Assembly: GCA_001897535.1 (NCBI GenBank)
Contig: MKTC01000006.1
Location: 1-64,000 of the forward strand
Source of the DNA: Bacteroidetes bacterium 37-13
GTDB lineage: Bacteria > Bacteroidota > Bacteroidia > Chitinophagales > LD1
DNA length: 64,000 nucleotides
Reading direction: 5' to 3'
The notes below the pieces were generated by a model. That model was not told the DNA's origin and did no database searches. It was given only the letters and a program-made list of their open reading frames with translations. Below, piece after piece: positions 34,826-44,507 of this stretch; the first letter of the stretch is position 1; the number at the start of each line of letters is the position of its first letter. The translations under genes were made by a program, and so were the position numbers.

Positions 34826-36541
34826 CTATTTTTTATAGTATGCAAATTCATTCATTTCTTCCAACTTTGGAATTGGATGAACTGCTTGTTTCAAATTTCT
34901 TTCAGTTTTTGGTTTTAGTATTTCTGTTGCCAATTCATCAAATTTAGTTTGCAAAGCAGCCAGACTCCACTGCCCAAAAACGGTGTGTCCGGCTTCGTAC
35001 ATTTGCACTTGATACTCTTCGTAAGTGGTAATATAGCCTGAATAACCATTGGCATAAGGCGCTAAAATTACTTCTGTAATTCCTGCTACTGCTAATTTTT
35101 CTTTTAATGAATTAGCTAAGCGTTTGCCCGAAATAACTGTAATTTCAAACGGGAAAGCCGCAATAGCTACATTGCCGATAAACGTAAGTTGAATTGGTAA
35201 AACTCTTGGCGTGTAATCAACATGGCGCTTACTTCCAATTTCGCGATAGTATTTTTTTATTGCAGCAATACTGCCATCGGCAAAATCGGGAATAGGCAAT
35301 TGGCTGAAATTATTAAAACCCAAAAGTCGCTGCGAGTGTGTTTCCAACAAAATATCTTTTACACCATGAACACGATACTTTAACTGTGTTTTAGCATCTG
35401 TTCCTTTTAATTTTAACTCTTTCTTTTTTGCGCGTTTAATCATTGCTTTCGCAATAGGCATCAATACTGCCGGCATTCCGGGTCCATCCATTAGCGCTCC
35501 TCTAAAAAAAGCAATTCCCATGCAAGCTTCGGTGGTTCTTGCTTCGGTATTTCCGTTAGCAAATTTTGGATTGCATTTAATTTCAGTAAAGTCTATCCAC
35601 CAAATTTCACTATCTAATTTTTCGCTTACATTTTCACCTTGTTTGCCGAGTAATTCTGCTGCTTTTTCAAACTGCAATTTACCATTGTATTCAGCACTTT
35701 TGTAATCATCATCAAACTTGCCATACCAATAGCCGCGTTGCCATTTTGTAATATCCTTTTTGTAGCGAAAACGAGGTGAAACATCTCCGCAAATTCCTTG
35801 TGCAAACGCGCCTACATAATCGCTTCCTTTTTCACTAAAATGTGTTTCTAAAAATTTAGAAGCATAGCCTTTATTATCTGAACTTACTTGGTGTAAATTA
35901 TTTGAAATGCTTGTGGTGTGAACACCAAACCAATTGATACTTCCGAGTGGTTTATTGTTTTCATCTGTAAAACTTAAAAGCTGCATTTCGCGGTTTACGC
36001 CTTTGTGAAGCGTTTCTGGCGTTATCTTTTCAGGAATATCAGGGTTGGCATTGTAAGCATTCATAGAGCGTTGAAAAGCCACTTCTTTGTCTAATTCAAA
36101 ATTTCCTTTCTGAAATGAAACATTTCCGTGTTTTTTATTTGCTTCTGCCGCTACAATTGCTGCCACCATTGCTTCATAAACTTCGCGATAAATCTTTTCT
36201 AAAAAACCCGGAGTTGGCATATTATAAAGCGGATAATACGAAAAGCCGCCCGGAGCGCTATGCGTGTGTTGTGCCGTTAATATCAGATTAGTTTCGTTTA
36301 GCCCAAACTGAGGGTACTTAGTTTTTATTTCATTTAAAACTGCTTGCTGCAAAGCCAAAGTAATAAAACCCAATTCGGCATTTACAATACATATTTTACT
36401 TGTATTATTTTCAATCACAAATGCCCGAACATGAAGTGTACCAGACTTTTGCATGGTATGCGTGTATAAACCATAACCCAACATGGCAGCGTTTTTTAAA
36501 AACGGCTCATAAGTAATTTTTGAAGTTCCTATCGTAAACAT
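34826..36541 (-). CDS. Neutral/alkaline ceramidase-like protein
   Basis: A 571-residue protein with the neutral ceramidase N-terminal domain. The zinc-site segment TAQHTHSAPGGFSYYPL and the nucleophile segment QGICGDVSPRF (Ser in GDVSP) are both present, and the C-terminal part has APYANGYSGYITTYEEYQVQ. Family members hydrolyse the amide bond of ceramide. No signal peptide is visible (MFTIGTSKITYEPFL), which is unusual because studied bacterial neutral ceramidases are secreted. Bacteroidota make sphingolipids, so an intracellular turnover role is plausible. It is coupled to a GT2 gene two bases downstream. Confidence 0.85.
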   Translation of the reverse strand: MFTIGTSKITYEPFLKNAAMLGYGLYTHTMQKSGTLHVRAFVIENNTSKICIVNAELGFITLALQQAVLNEIKTKYPQFGLNETNLILTAQHTHSAPGGFSYYPLYNMPTPGFLEKIYREVYEAMVAAIVAAEANKKHGNVSFQKGNFELDKEVAFQRSMNAYNANPDIPEKITPETLHKGVNREMQLLSFTDENNKPLGSINWFGVHTTSISNNLHQVSSDNKGYASKFLETHFSEKGSDYVGAFAQGICGDVSPRFRYKKDITKWQRGYWYGKFDDDYKSAEYNGKLQFEKAAELLGKQGENVSEKLDSEIWWIDFTEIKCNPKFANGNTEARTTEACMGIAFFRGALMDGPGMPAVLMPIAKAMIKRAKKKELKLKGTDAKTQLKYRVHGVKDILLETHSQRLLGFNNFSQLPIPDFADGSIAAIKKYYREIGSKRHVDYTPRVLPIQLTFIGNVAIAAFPFEITVISGKRLANSLKEKLAVAGITEVILAPYANGYSGYITTYEEYQVQMYEAGHTVFGQWSLAALQTKFDELATEILKPKTERNLKQAVHPIPKLEEMNEFAYYKK

Positions 36542-36611
36542 AATGTAATATTAAACCTTAGAAGTTAGATTTTTGTATTGATTTTTTGCAAATAGCAACT
36601 AATTTAAAAAA

Positions 36612-37052
36612 ATGACAGAAGTAATTTTCGGAAGTTACAATTTTGATATAGAAGCTACGCCTGACGGCAATTTTATTTTCGATATTTTACGAAAAAAGAA
36701 TGTAGCGCTCACACCCGAAGAATGGGTGCGGCAAAACATTGTACACTATTTAATTTCCACCAAAAACTATTCGAAAAATTTACTTGCTGTTGAACGCGGA
36801 ATTGAAATAAATGGATTAACTAAACGCTTTGACATTGTGGCTTTTAACCGAAATGGCAAACCATTTTTAATGGTGGAGTGCAAGGCTGAAAATATTGAAC
36901 TAAGTCCAAAGGTTTTGAATCAAATTTTAGTATATAATCAATCGCTTTCAGTTCGCTATTTATGGATTACCAACGGTGGTCAAAATTTTTGCTACGATAC
37001 TCAAAACGGCTTAAAACTTTTAGCAGAAATCCCCAACCCTGAAATTGATTAA
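36612..37052 (+). CDS. Stand-alone HSDR_N nuclease-fold protein
   Basis: A 146-residue protein that matches only the N-terminal domain of type I restriction R subunits. The PD-(D/E)xK pattern is readable: Glu in VERGIEING, Asp in KRFDIVAFNR, and the ECK of LMVECKAENIEL. No helicase is attached and no hsdM/S is nearby. Short proteins of this sort are conserved in Bacteroidota genomes and are not restriction enzymes by themselves. Their function is unknown, and a DNA repair or binding role is a guess. A TTTTTTGC box lies about 13 bases upstream. Confidence 0.8.
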   Translation: MTEVIFGSYNFDIEATPDGNFIFDILRKKNVALTPEEWVRQNIVHYLISTKNYSKNLLAVERGIEINGLTKRFDIVAFNRNGKPFLMVECKAENIELSPKVLNQILVYNQSLSVRYLWITNGGQNFCYDTQNGLKLLAEIPNPEID

Positions 37053-37255
37053 ACCCAGATTACGCAATAGATTCTTTGCTATGACAAAATACTACTTTAT
37101 ATCTGCTTCAACTGCTCATAAACCATAATTCATTATGCTTTTATCGCAGTTTCGCAGCTGTTTTGTATTATTTTATCTCGCTTAAATCTCTATTGAATAA
37201 TCCGGGTTAAAAAAATTCACAGCAGAAACTCAAAAACTTTATCCACTTTAGATTT

Positions 37256-38131
37256 ATGATTGCTATTTACGGATTGAATTTTAAAACCATACACGCGCCA
37301 CACGCACAGCTACTTTTTAATTGCCTTAAAAAGCAAAACAAAAAATATTTTATGCAAAAAGATTTTGCTGAAATATTAAAAAATCAACTCAACATTGATT
37401 TTGATGCTGAATTATATCAAGACTTTGAAGAAATTAAAAATGAAACTGAATATGTATTTAGCATGGGCGGAGATGGTACAATTTTGAAGTGTGTTACTTT
37501 TATTAAAGAAAAAGAAACTCCTATTGTAGGTATTAACTTTGGCAGACTTGGTTTTTTGGCAAACATCGGCAAAGACCATATTGAGCAACTTATCGAAGCA
37601 ATAACTAGAGGAAATTACCTTATTGATAAACGTTCACTTTTAGCATTAGAATGCAACAAGCCAATATTCGGGAACGAAAAATTTGCATTGAATGAAATGA
37701 CCATTCAGCGGAAAGACAACTCTTCCATGATTACCGTACATACTTACTTAAATGGTGAATTGCTTAATTCTTATTGGGCTGATGGTTTAATCGTTTCTAC
37801 ACCAACCGGCTCCACAGGTTATTCGCTAAGCTGTGGTGGGCCAATTATTTATCCTTCATCAGAAAATTTTGTAATTACGCCTGTTGCGCCACACAACCTG
37901 AATGTGCGTCCGATGGTAGTGAGTGATAAAGTTGTTTTATCTTTTGAAGTTACCGGTCGCAGCAAAAGCTTTTTGTGTACACTCGATTCTCGGTTTGAAA
38001 GTATAGACAGCAGCTTTCAAATTGCCATTAGCAAAGCAGATTTTTCTGCCAACCTTGTTCGCTTAACCGATATGAATTTTTTAACTGCATTAAAACATAA
38101 ATTAAACTGGGGCGCAGACCAGAGAAATTAA
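37256..38131 (+). CDS. nadK: NAD kinase
   Basis: A 291-residue protein that phosphorylates NAD to NADP. Diagnostic motifs are the GGDGT loop in SMGGDGTILKC, the NE motif in FALNEMTIQRKD, and SGGPII-like glycine loop GSTGYSLSCGGPIIYPS. The length is normal. The gene is followed by a strong bidirectional terminator shared with the convergent T9SS protein. Confidence 0.96.
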   Translation: MIAIYGLNFKTIHAPHAQLLFNCLKKQNKKYFMQKDFAEILKNQLNIDFDAELYQDFEEIKNETEYVFSMGGDGTILKCVTFIKEKETPIVGINFGRLGFLANIGKDHIEQLIEAITRGNYLIDKRSLLALECNKPIFGNEKFALNEMTIQRKDNSSMITVHTYLNGELLNSYWADGLIVSTPTGSTGYSLSCGGPIIYPSSENFVITPVAPHNLNVRPMVVSDKVVLSFEVTGRSKSFLCTLDSRFESIDSSFQIAISKADFSANLVRLTDMNFLTALKHKLNWGADQRN

Positions 38132-38144
38132 AACGTTGAAATAA

Positions 38145-38178
38145 AAAGTCCTGTGATTTTTTTTAACCACAGGACTTT
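38145..38178. terminator. Bidirectional terminator between nadK and T9SS protein
   Basis: Perfect 11-bp stem, AAAGTCCTGTG (38145-38155) against CACAGGACTTT (38168-38178), with a T-rich 12-base loop. A-runs and T-runs on both sides serve both convergent genes. Confidence 0.85.
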
Positions 38179-38207
38179 GTTTTAATAATAAAGCTACGCT
38201 ATAATTC

Positions 38208-41036
38208 TTACTCTACACTAATTTTACCAGTTCCAATCAGCGTTTTTTCTTTAGAGCGGATTTCAAATATATACATTCCATTTTTGAGTTCACTTCGTGT
38301 AATTGAAAATTTATTACCGTTTACTAAATACACTTTCTTTACATTTTTCCCTTGTATATCAAATATATTCAGTTCCATTTGTTTGGAATAATTGCCTTCA
38401 ATTTCTATAGTTGCCTGCTGTGTAAATGGATTAGGATATGCTAATATTTTCACTTCAGATTTCTTTGCTGTTTTAATATCCGAAATAAGCACCTCTCCTA
38501 TTTTCACTGTTGCAGTATTGGTAATTATTGGTTCATTGTAATCAAAATATATTGCAGCATTATTATTAATTACTGTGCCAATATCATTATTCTGTTGTTG
38601 TTTTATTTTAAACTTTACATATCCTTTACTGCCCTCCTCATCACTTGCACTATCTGGCAGGTTGATGTTTGCAAAAATAAATTCAACTACATTCTTCGAT
38701 AGAAAATTCATTTCATATTGGTGGCTTGAAATTCCTGCCTTTATCGAAGCAAAGTTTAAATATGGTGCTAAGGTATCGATAATGCGAACGGAATAAGCTT
38801 TATAGTTTCCTGTGTTTTGAAAAGTAATCGTGTATTCTAATTCTGTTGAAGTATCAATGAGGTGTTCTGTTCCTGCGCCTTCTGGTAGCACATATTTTTT
38901 ATTGGGGTCGTAAGAAGCAACCACTTTTGAGCAGAGTGAATAATCATAAGCATAGAAACCATTTATAGGAAATTGATTAAAGAAACCTGTGCTAATTCCG
39001 CCCATACTGTTTGTCCCCGCTCCCTCAATAGCAGCAGTTGCAAACTTTGAATATGGATTAAACTGCGATTGTGAAATTGTACTGCGCCATGTTGAGCCAT
39101 TTGCAGGCACTTGTTGTTTAAAAATTTGATTTGGATTGAGCTGAATTGGAGTACGCAACAGTATCACATTATCTTCAATCACTGTTAAAAACTGTGGTGC
39201 TGCCATTGAACCGGCACCTTTATTTTCCAAAATAAATTCAACACTATCGCTTACTGCATTGTAGTTTACGTTTATCGCCAAATTTGAACTATCCCATAAA
39301 GGAGAAGCATTGTAAACATTATCGCTAAACGCATGTGCATTGATACAAAGCGTTCTATCAATTAAATCTAAATTATTTTTTGCATGATAGTAAATATTGA
39401 GTACGGCACTTTCCATAATATTCAGTTGCTGTGCAATAAATGTGTAGGTGTTTCCATTTTGAGTAACCCAAGCCACACTTGCAGAATCTACTACTAAATT
39501 AGTATCCACCTGCACTTCGATAAGTCCTGCAAATACGCTCGTGCCGATATTTTTATATTCCAAAGAGTAAGTAAGTTTTTTTGCAAACAGCGGAATAACA
39601 TTCTCGGTTGTTGCAGAATTCATAACAATATAAGGGCTAAATAATATTTCGTTATAGCCAAGCGCAATAGTTGTATCCGTATTCTGTTGAATATTTATGT
39701 TTGCAATATTGCAAGAAGACTCTGCCCAATAAGGGGAAATAGTTTCTAATGAAATATCATAGCTTCCATCATTTAAGCCTAAAGAAAGATATCCTGAATC
39801 AGAAGCAGCAACAATAAAGGTATCGGTAGCGCTTGTGAGTGTAATATTGGTAATCAGCGCTTCTTCTGCACTATCGCGCAAGCAATTATTATTTTTATCG
39901 TTAAACACATAAGCTGTGAGCGTATTGGGATATGCCCGTCCTGTACTATCGGTTTTTATTGCCCATGTATATTGACCGGGGTTGCCCCAGCCGGATAGAA
40001 AAAATCCTTGATCATTTGTCGGTATTAATTGGGTATAATATTTTCTGCCATCACCAAAATTTAGAAGAGGTAATGCTGTGGTTGATAAAATATTGCCGTT
40101 GGTATCAGCTTCGTGCAATAAAAGGTTTGTTGTTCTTGCGTTATTGGTAAGGAAAGAAGATAATATTTCTACATTGCCATTATCTCTTGCCAATAAGGCT
40201 AAAACCCTTGCAGAATCTTGTAATGTAGGATAATTCTTTGTCCACACTAAATTTCCGCTTTGATTAACTTTGGAGATATACGGATTCCCATTTTGCTTAC
40301 CATACACCAAAATATTTCCGTCTTGTGCAAGTGTTGCATTGCAATAAGTACTGTCGTTAATATCGTATTGCCATAAAAAATTACCCGAAGCATCTACTTT
40401 GTAAAGCCGTTTTGCTTGCTGGTTTGAAACCTTTTGCATCACAGCGAGAAAACCACCGTCTGCGGTGCTGTAAAGATTTGCAGGATAACTGCCAGCGCCT
40501 TGATAGTAATTTTTCCAAATAGTATTTCCCAAGCTATCTACGCGAACTAATGCAAGCGTATTGTTTTTCACGGCACACGCTACCACAAAACCATTGTCGT
40601 TTGTTGTATCTATTCCTTTATTGGCAATATTGGCTAAACTGTCAATGGCAATAAAACTATACCAAATTTTTTGTCCTGAGCTATCTATACGAAGTAAGGA
40701 AATATCTCCACTATCGGTTTTAAATCTGCTTACTAAGCCAAAATCACCGTTTGGAGTTTGAACGGAATATCCCCCCACACTAGAAATAGAATCATAAGAA
40801 ACCTTGGCAAGATTTTCTCCACTTGCTGAAATATGTAAAAATTGAGCGGCATCATTGCTGGTATTCAGCTCATTCCCCACTATCACAAAGCTATTATCAG
40901 CTCGCTGATGCGCAGAAAAGGGCAAAAAATAACCATTTCCTTGTGCAATTTTTTTCGCCCAGCCTTGTGCCGCAACATTTATGCTTAGCACTATAAAACC
41001 TAACATCACTAAGTATGTTTTCAATATCCTTTTCAT
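38208..41036 (-). CDS. Large T9SS type A cargo protein
   Basis: 942 residues from ATG 41036, which gives the signal peptide MKRILKTYLVMLGFIVLSIN ending near AAQ; 18 codons upstream are open but lack signal features. The N-terminal half, about 30-360, is a beta-propeller-like series with repeated LLRIDSSGQKIW-type strands (DSSG or DSTG turns). Middle beta domains are followed by a DUF11-like segment (ELEYTITFQNTGNYKAYSVR). The last 80 residues are a type A sorting domain (AYPNPFTQQATIEI, NIFDIQGKNV, LKNGMYIFEIRS). It is probably surface-attached or released; the ligand is unknown. Confidence 0.88.
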   Translation of the reverse strand: MKRILKTYLVMLGFIVLSINVAAQGWAKKIAQGNGYFLPFSAHQRADNSFVIVGNELNTSNDAAQFLHISASGENLAKVSYDSISSVGGYSVQTPNGDFGLVSRFKTDSGDISLLRIDSSGQKIWYSFIAIDSLANIANKGIDTTNDNGFVVACAVKNNTLALVRVDSLGNTIWKNYYQGAGSYPANLYSTADGGFLAVMQKVSNQQAKRLYKVDASGNFLWQYDINDSTYCNATLAQDGNILVYGKQNGNPYISKVNQSGNLVWTKNYPTLQDSARVLALLARDNGNVEILSSFLTNNARTTNLLLHEADTNGNILSTTALPLLNFGDGRKYYTQLIPTNDQGFFLSGWGNPGQYTWAIKTDSTGRAYPNTLTAYVFNDKNNNCLRDSAEEALITNITLTSATDTFIVAASDSGYLSLGLNDGSYDISLETISPYWAESSCNIANINIQQNTDTTIALGYNEILFSPYIVMNSATTENVIPLFAKKLTYSLEYKNIGTSVFAGLIEVQVDTNLVVDSASVAWVTQNGNTYTFIAQQLNIMESAVLNIYYHAKNNLDLIDRTLCINAHAFSDNVYNASPLWDSSNLAINVNYNAVSDSVEFILENKGAGSMAAPQFLTVIEDNVILLRTPIQLNPNQIFKQQVPANGSTWRSTISQSQFNPYSKFATAAIEGAGTNSMGGISTGFFNQFPINGFYAYDYSLCSKVVASYDPNKKYVLPEGAGTEHLIDTSTELEYTITFQNTGNYKAYSVRIIDTLAPYLNFASIKAGISSHQYEMNFLSKNVVEFIFANINLPDSASDEEGSKGYVKFKIKQQQNNDIGTVINNNAAIYFDYNEPIITNTATVKIGEVLISDIKTAKKSEVKILAYPNPFTQQATIEIEGNYSKQMELNIFDIQGKNVKKVYLVNGNKFSITRSELKNGMYIFEIRSKEKTLIGTGKISVE

Positions 41037-41200
41037 GTTTCTCTCCTTTTTATTATTTACAGAAATTTTGATGCTGCAAAAGAGTAGCAAACCATACGCA
41101 CAAAAAAGGTCTTTTTTTGCTATTTATCGAAAAAAAACAATAGATATAATATTCATTTATGCTTTATTTACCACACTATTACTATTTTTTTTATCGAAAA

Positions 41201-42607
41201 ATGAATATACAAAACAGCCAATTATACCAACTTTTCAATTCCCTATCCGATAAAGAAATAAAGGAAATGGGCAAAGTAATTATTTCTCCATTCTTTAATT
41301 ACAGAAATGAAGAAATTAGATTATTTGAGTATCTGAAGAAGCAGAGAAAAGCAGAACATCCGAATTTTTCAGTAGAAAAAGTAATACTATTTGTCTTTGG
41401 CAAAGAAGAAAGTTTACCCAATCTGCGCCATGTGATGACTTACTTAGCCCGCATCATCATTCGTTTTATTGCTATTAGCGAAATGGAAGCAAACCGCTCC
41501 CTGCAAAGTGTTTTGCTTATTTCTGCTTATCGCAAACGAGGATTAGAAAAGCAGTTTTTATCTACATATCAAGAAGCAGAAACGTTTTTTATTAGCGAGG
41601 CACCACTTCAAGCAGAGTTGTATTTTTATCGGTTGCAACTGCACTTGGAATTTTACAATCATTCCGTTTCAAACAGAAAAGCAGCAAATCAAGACTTAGT
41701 GAGGCTATCAGAAGATTTGGATACTTTTTATATTATACAAAAGCTAAAACAATCGTGCAATATTTTATCCTATCAAAACATCTTTAATTTTAATCATCAA
41801 CCCAAATTGATAAATGAAGTGTTAGAAATGGCACAGCAGAATATTCATAAAGAAAATCTTCTTTTAAAACTTTTATATTACAACTATTTATGCCTGTGCA
41901 AACCTGATAATAAATCCTATTTTTTTGAGCTGAAAAAAGTTTTGTTGAATAAATATACAACACGTATTCAGCAACAGGAACTCCGCGATAACTATACGCT
42001 TGCAATCAATTATTGTATCAAAAAACTCAACACGGGTGCTAAGGAATATTATCAAGAAGTATTTGAAATTTATCAATCCGGACTATTAAATCAAGTGTTT
42101 GAGGAAAACGGCATTTTATCGCCATTCACCTATAAAAACATTGTTTCTATTGCCATAGGGTTAAAAGAATACAAGTGGGTAAAAGCATTTATAGAATCCT
42201 ATAAACACAAATTAGACAATGAGGTGCAAACCGGCTTTTACACTTATTGTTTGGCAAGATATTATTTTGGAATTGAAGATTATGAGCGCGTGAGCGATTT
42301 ACTGCGCGAAGTAGAGATTAAAGAACAATTTACAGATTTAGATGCACGAGTTTTGCTGGCAAAAACTTATTTTGAATTAGATGAAATAAATCTACTCGAT
42401 TACTGCATCAACAACTTAAAACAGCAATTGAAAAGAAAGAAACTGCAAACGTACCATGCGGCAGTTTATGGCAACTTTGTAAAAATGCTTAGCAAAATTG
42501 TGCACTTGCGCCCCTACGATAAAAAAGCCCGGCAAGCACTTCGGGAAAAAATTTTAGATACTAAAGTAATAGCTGAAAAAGATTGGCTGCTTTTGAAGTT
42601 TCTATAA
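41201..42607 (+). CDS. Helical protein of unknown function
   Basis: 468 residues from ATG 41201 (MNIQNSQLYQLFNSLSDKEI); an ATG at 41159 is in frame but precedes an aromatic, unlikely leader. The sequence is almost entirely alpha-helical with Leu, Tyr and Lys periodicity. It looks like TPR or similar helical hairpins in its second half (ARYYFGIEDYERVSDLLREV and VLLAKTYFELDEINLLDYCI). There is no signal peptide and no catalytic motif. Such proteins recur in Bacteroidota but I cannot name the family. It is divergent from the T9SS protein. Confidence 0.7.
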   Translation: MNIQNSQLYQLFNSLSDKEIKEMGKVIISPFFNYRNEEIRLFEYLKKQRKAEHPNFSVEKVILFVFGKEESLPNLRHVMTYLARIIIRFIAISEMEANRSLQSVLLISAYRKRGLEKQFLSTYQEAETFFISEAPLQAELYFYRLQLHLEFYNHSVSNRKAANQDLVRLSEDLDTFYIIQKLKQSCNILSYQNIFNFNHQPKLINEVLEMAQQNIHKENLLLKLLYYNYLCLCKPDNKSYFFELKKVLLNKYTTRIQQQELRDNYTLAINYCIKKLNTGAKEYYQEVFEIYQSGLLNQVFEENGILSPFTYKNIVSIAIGLKEYKWVKAFIESYKHKLDNEVQTGFYTYCLARYYFGIEDYERVSDLLREVEIKEQFTDLDARVLLAKTYFELDEINLLDYCINNLKQQLKRKKLQTYHAAVYGNFVKMLSKIVHLRPYDKKARQALREKILDTKVIAEKDWLLLKFL

Positions 42608-42620
42608 ATTACCAATCAAT

Positions 42621-43166
42621 TTAGGCACAAACCATCTTAGCAAAATCCTGTAAGCTATTTACTGTAACATCAGCCCACGGATGTTCGTTTTCAGAGTGCG
42701 AAATAAATACAGTTTTCATTCCCGCATTTCTACCAAATTCCAAATCGGAAACTGAATCGCCAACCATAATGCTTTTAGAGAAACTTAGTCCTTCAAAATC
42801 TCTACGCGCCTGCAAAGCCATGCCAATATTAGGTTTGCGCATCTTGCTATTTTCGGAAACTAAATTTGTAGCAGCATAAACTGAATGAATTACTCCACCA
42901 TTTTTTTTCACCGCCATGCGCATTTCTTCGTGAATATGTTGCAAGTCAGCATCGGTCATTAAACCTTTGCCAACTCCTTGTTGATTGGTAACAACAATTA
43001 TTCTCTTGAATATTTTTGATAGTTCAGTAATGGCATCTAATGCACCTTCCAGAAAAATAAATTCATTCCAGCTTTTTACATAATCGTTTGGATAATGCAA
43101 ATTGATTACGCCATCTCTATCCAAGAAAAGCGTCCATGTTTTATCTATTTCAAAAGGCAATTTCAT
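42621..43166 (-). CDS. gmhB: D-glycero-D-manno-heptose 1,7-bisphosphate phosphatase (GmhB-like)
   Basis: A 181-residue HAD-IIIA phosphatase. The nucleophile motif is LFLDRDGVINLHYPNDYVKS, motif II is VVTNQQGVGKGLM, and motif IV is MVGDSVSDLEFGRNAG. The usual zinc-loop cysteines of E. coli GmhB are not evident. It overlaps the nucleotidyltransferase gene by four bases, so it is translationally coupled. It removes the 7-phosphate in heptose nucleotide synthesis. Histidinol-phosphatase-type relatives are an alternative, but the gmhA neighbour favours heptose. Confidence 0.88.
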   Translation of the reverse strand: MKLPFEIDKTWTLFLDRDGVINLHYPNDYVKSWNEFIFLEGALDAITELSKIFKRIIVVTNQQGVGKGLMTDADLQHIHEEMRMAVKKNGGVIHSVYAATNLVSENSKMRKPNIGMALQARRDFEGLSFSKSIMVGDSVSDLEFGRNAGMKTVFISHSENEHPWADVTVNSLQDFAKMVCA

Positions 43167-43897
43167 GGTTGTGAAAACAGTTGCGGCAATTCATTTTGTG
43201 CGCGAGCATAATCATCAGGAATTCCAATATCAATAAAATACTTTTCTTGCTTAAATGCTTTTAAGTGCAAGCTTGTAGTAAATGCTTCAAACACTTCCTT
43301 TTCCAACGAAAATTTTGTAGGCAGTTTAGTGTTTAATGTGGTTTCAATTTTAGAAAACAGGTTTTTATTTATCCAATAAACACCGCCATTTATCCAACCT
43401 TCTTGCACAAACTTTTTCTCTTGAAATTCAGAAATTAAATTCTCTTCATTAAAACGAACTGTGCCATATCTATCAAAATTTTGTTGGAGCGAAAGAGCCA
43501 ATACCACATCAGTTTTGGCAGCCTCAAACGAGCTTTCCATTGCCGATAAATCTACATCAAAAAATGTATCCCCGTTTAATAGAAAACAATTTTCGTTTAG
43601 CTGCTTCATGGCTTGCAAAATAGCGCCACCCGTTCCTAACGGTTCGTGTTCAATGCTATACTCAACTTCAATTCCTTCGTAGTTGTTTTTAAAATAGCTT
43701 TCAATAATTTCATGCTTAAAACCTACGAGCAACACCACTTTCTTTATACCGCATTTTTTAAGGTATAAAAAAAGATAATACAAAAATGGCTTCCCCGAAA
43801 TTTCAGCCATTGGCTTTGGAACATCTTTTACTACACTTTGCAATCGAGTTCCAAAGCCGCCTGCCAAAACCAAAGCCGTAGTAGTTGAAAGTGCCAT
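43163..43897 (-). CDS. Heptose-1-phosphate nucleotidyltransferase-like (HddC-like)
   Basis: A 244-residue sugar-phosphate nucleotidyltransferase. The loop LVLAGGFGTRLQSVVKDVPKPMAEI is here in two recognisable parts (LAGGFGTRLQ and VPKPMAEI); FLLNGDTFFDVDL carries the metal-binding Asp and EHEPLGTGGAIL the substrate loop. Between gmhA and gmhB it is best read as the enzyme making NDP-heptose (GDP in HddC, ADP in the HldE type). It lies four bases downstream of gmhA and overlaps gmhB. The kinase HddA is not in the window. Confidence 0.87.
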   Translation of the reverse strand: MALSTTTALVLAGGFGTRLQSVVKDVPKPMAEISGKPFLYYLFLYLKKCGIKKVVLLVGFKHEIIESYFKNNYEGIEVEYSIEHEPLGTGGAILQAMKQLNENCFLLNGDTFFDVDLSAMESSFEAAKTDVVLALSLQQNFDRYGTVRFNEENLISEFQEKKFVQEGWINGGVYWINKNLFSKIETTLNTKLPTKFSLEKEVFEAFTTSLHLKAFKQEKYFIDIGIPDDYARAQNELPQLFSQP

Positions 43898-43901
43898 TGG
43901 C

Positions 43902-44489
43902 TTAAATAAATTTTCGAGCCACGAGCAATTCCTCTACCAACTGGCAAATGGTGTGTCCAATTAAAATATGAACCTCTTGAATGCGAGGCGTATCGGTACT
44001 TGGCACATTAAACAAAAAGTCGCAGTGGTCTTTCATTTTCCCACCGGTAGCACCCGTAAAAGCAATCACTTTCATGTTGCGTTTTTGCGCTTCTTGCATT
44101 GCCAGTAAACAGTTTTTAGAATTTCCGCTTGTAGAAATTGCAAATAACACATCGCCCGATTTGCCATGTGCTTTCACTGCGCGTTCATAAATTTCATCGT
44201 AGCTGTAATCGTTTGCCACAGCCGTAACAAATGAAGTGTTTACGTGCAATGCTTCCGCAGGAAGTGGGTTTCTATCGCTATAAAATCTTCCTGTAAATTC
44301 TGCCGCCAAATGCTGTGCATCGGCAGCGCTGCCTCCGTTTCCACAAAACAATACTTTGTTGCCATGTTCAAATGAATTGGCAATAAGTGTAGAAACTGTT
44401 TCTATTTGTTGAAGCAATGCCTCGTTTGCCAAAACCGCTTCTTTCACTTTTATAGAAGCTGAAATTGCCTCTTTTATTTTCTGTTGCAT
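43902..44489 (-). CDS. gmhA: Sedoheptulose 7-phosphate isomerase (GmhA-like)
   Basis: A 195-residue SIS-domain protein of GmhA length. It converts sedoheptulose 7-phosphate to D-glycero-D-manno-heptose 7-phosphate, the first step of heptose synthesis. The phosphate-binding site is visible in FCGNGGSAADAQHLAAEFTG and ISTSGNSKNCLLAM, with IQEVHILIGHTICQLVE near the end carrying the His/Glu zinc ligands. It is the first of three tightly spaced heptose genes and follows the deoxyhypusine-synthase-like gene by 18 bases. Confidence 0.92.
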   Translation of the reverse strand: MQQKIKEAISASIKVKEAVLANEALLQQIETVSTLIANSFEHGNKVLFCGNGGSAADAQHLAAEFTGRFYSDRNPLPAEALHVNTSFVTAVANDYSYDEIYERAVKAHGKSGDVLFAISTSGNSKNCLLAMQEAQKRNMKVIAFTGATGGKMKDHCDFLFNVPSTDTPRIQEVHILIGHTICQLVEELLVARKFI

Positions 44490-44507
44490 AATAGACTATT
44501 TAAGAAT

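Noticed and set aside
36612-37052. Remnant of a second restriction system
   Set aside because: The domain is complete, has normal start and stop, and no hsdM/S remnants lie near it.
37053-37255. Possible small RNA or gene between the HSDR_N gene and nadK
   Set aside because: Only AT-rich sequence without stem-loop, T-run or coding frame was seen.
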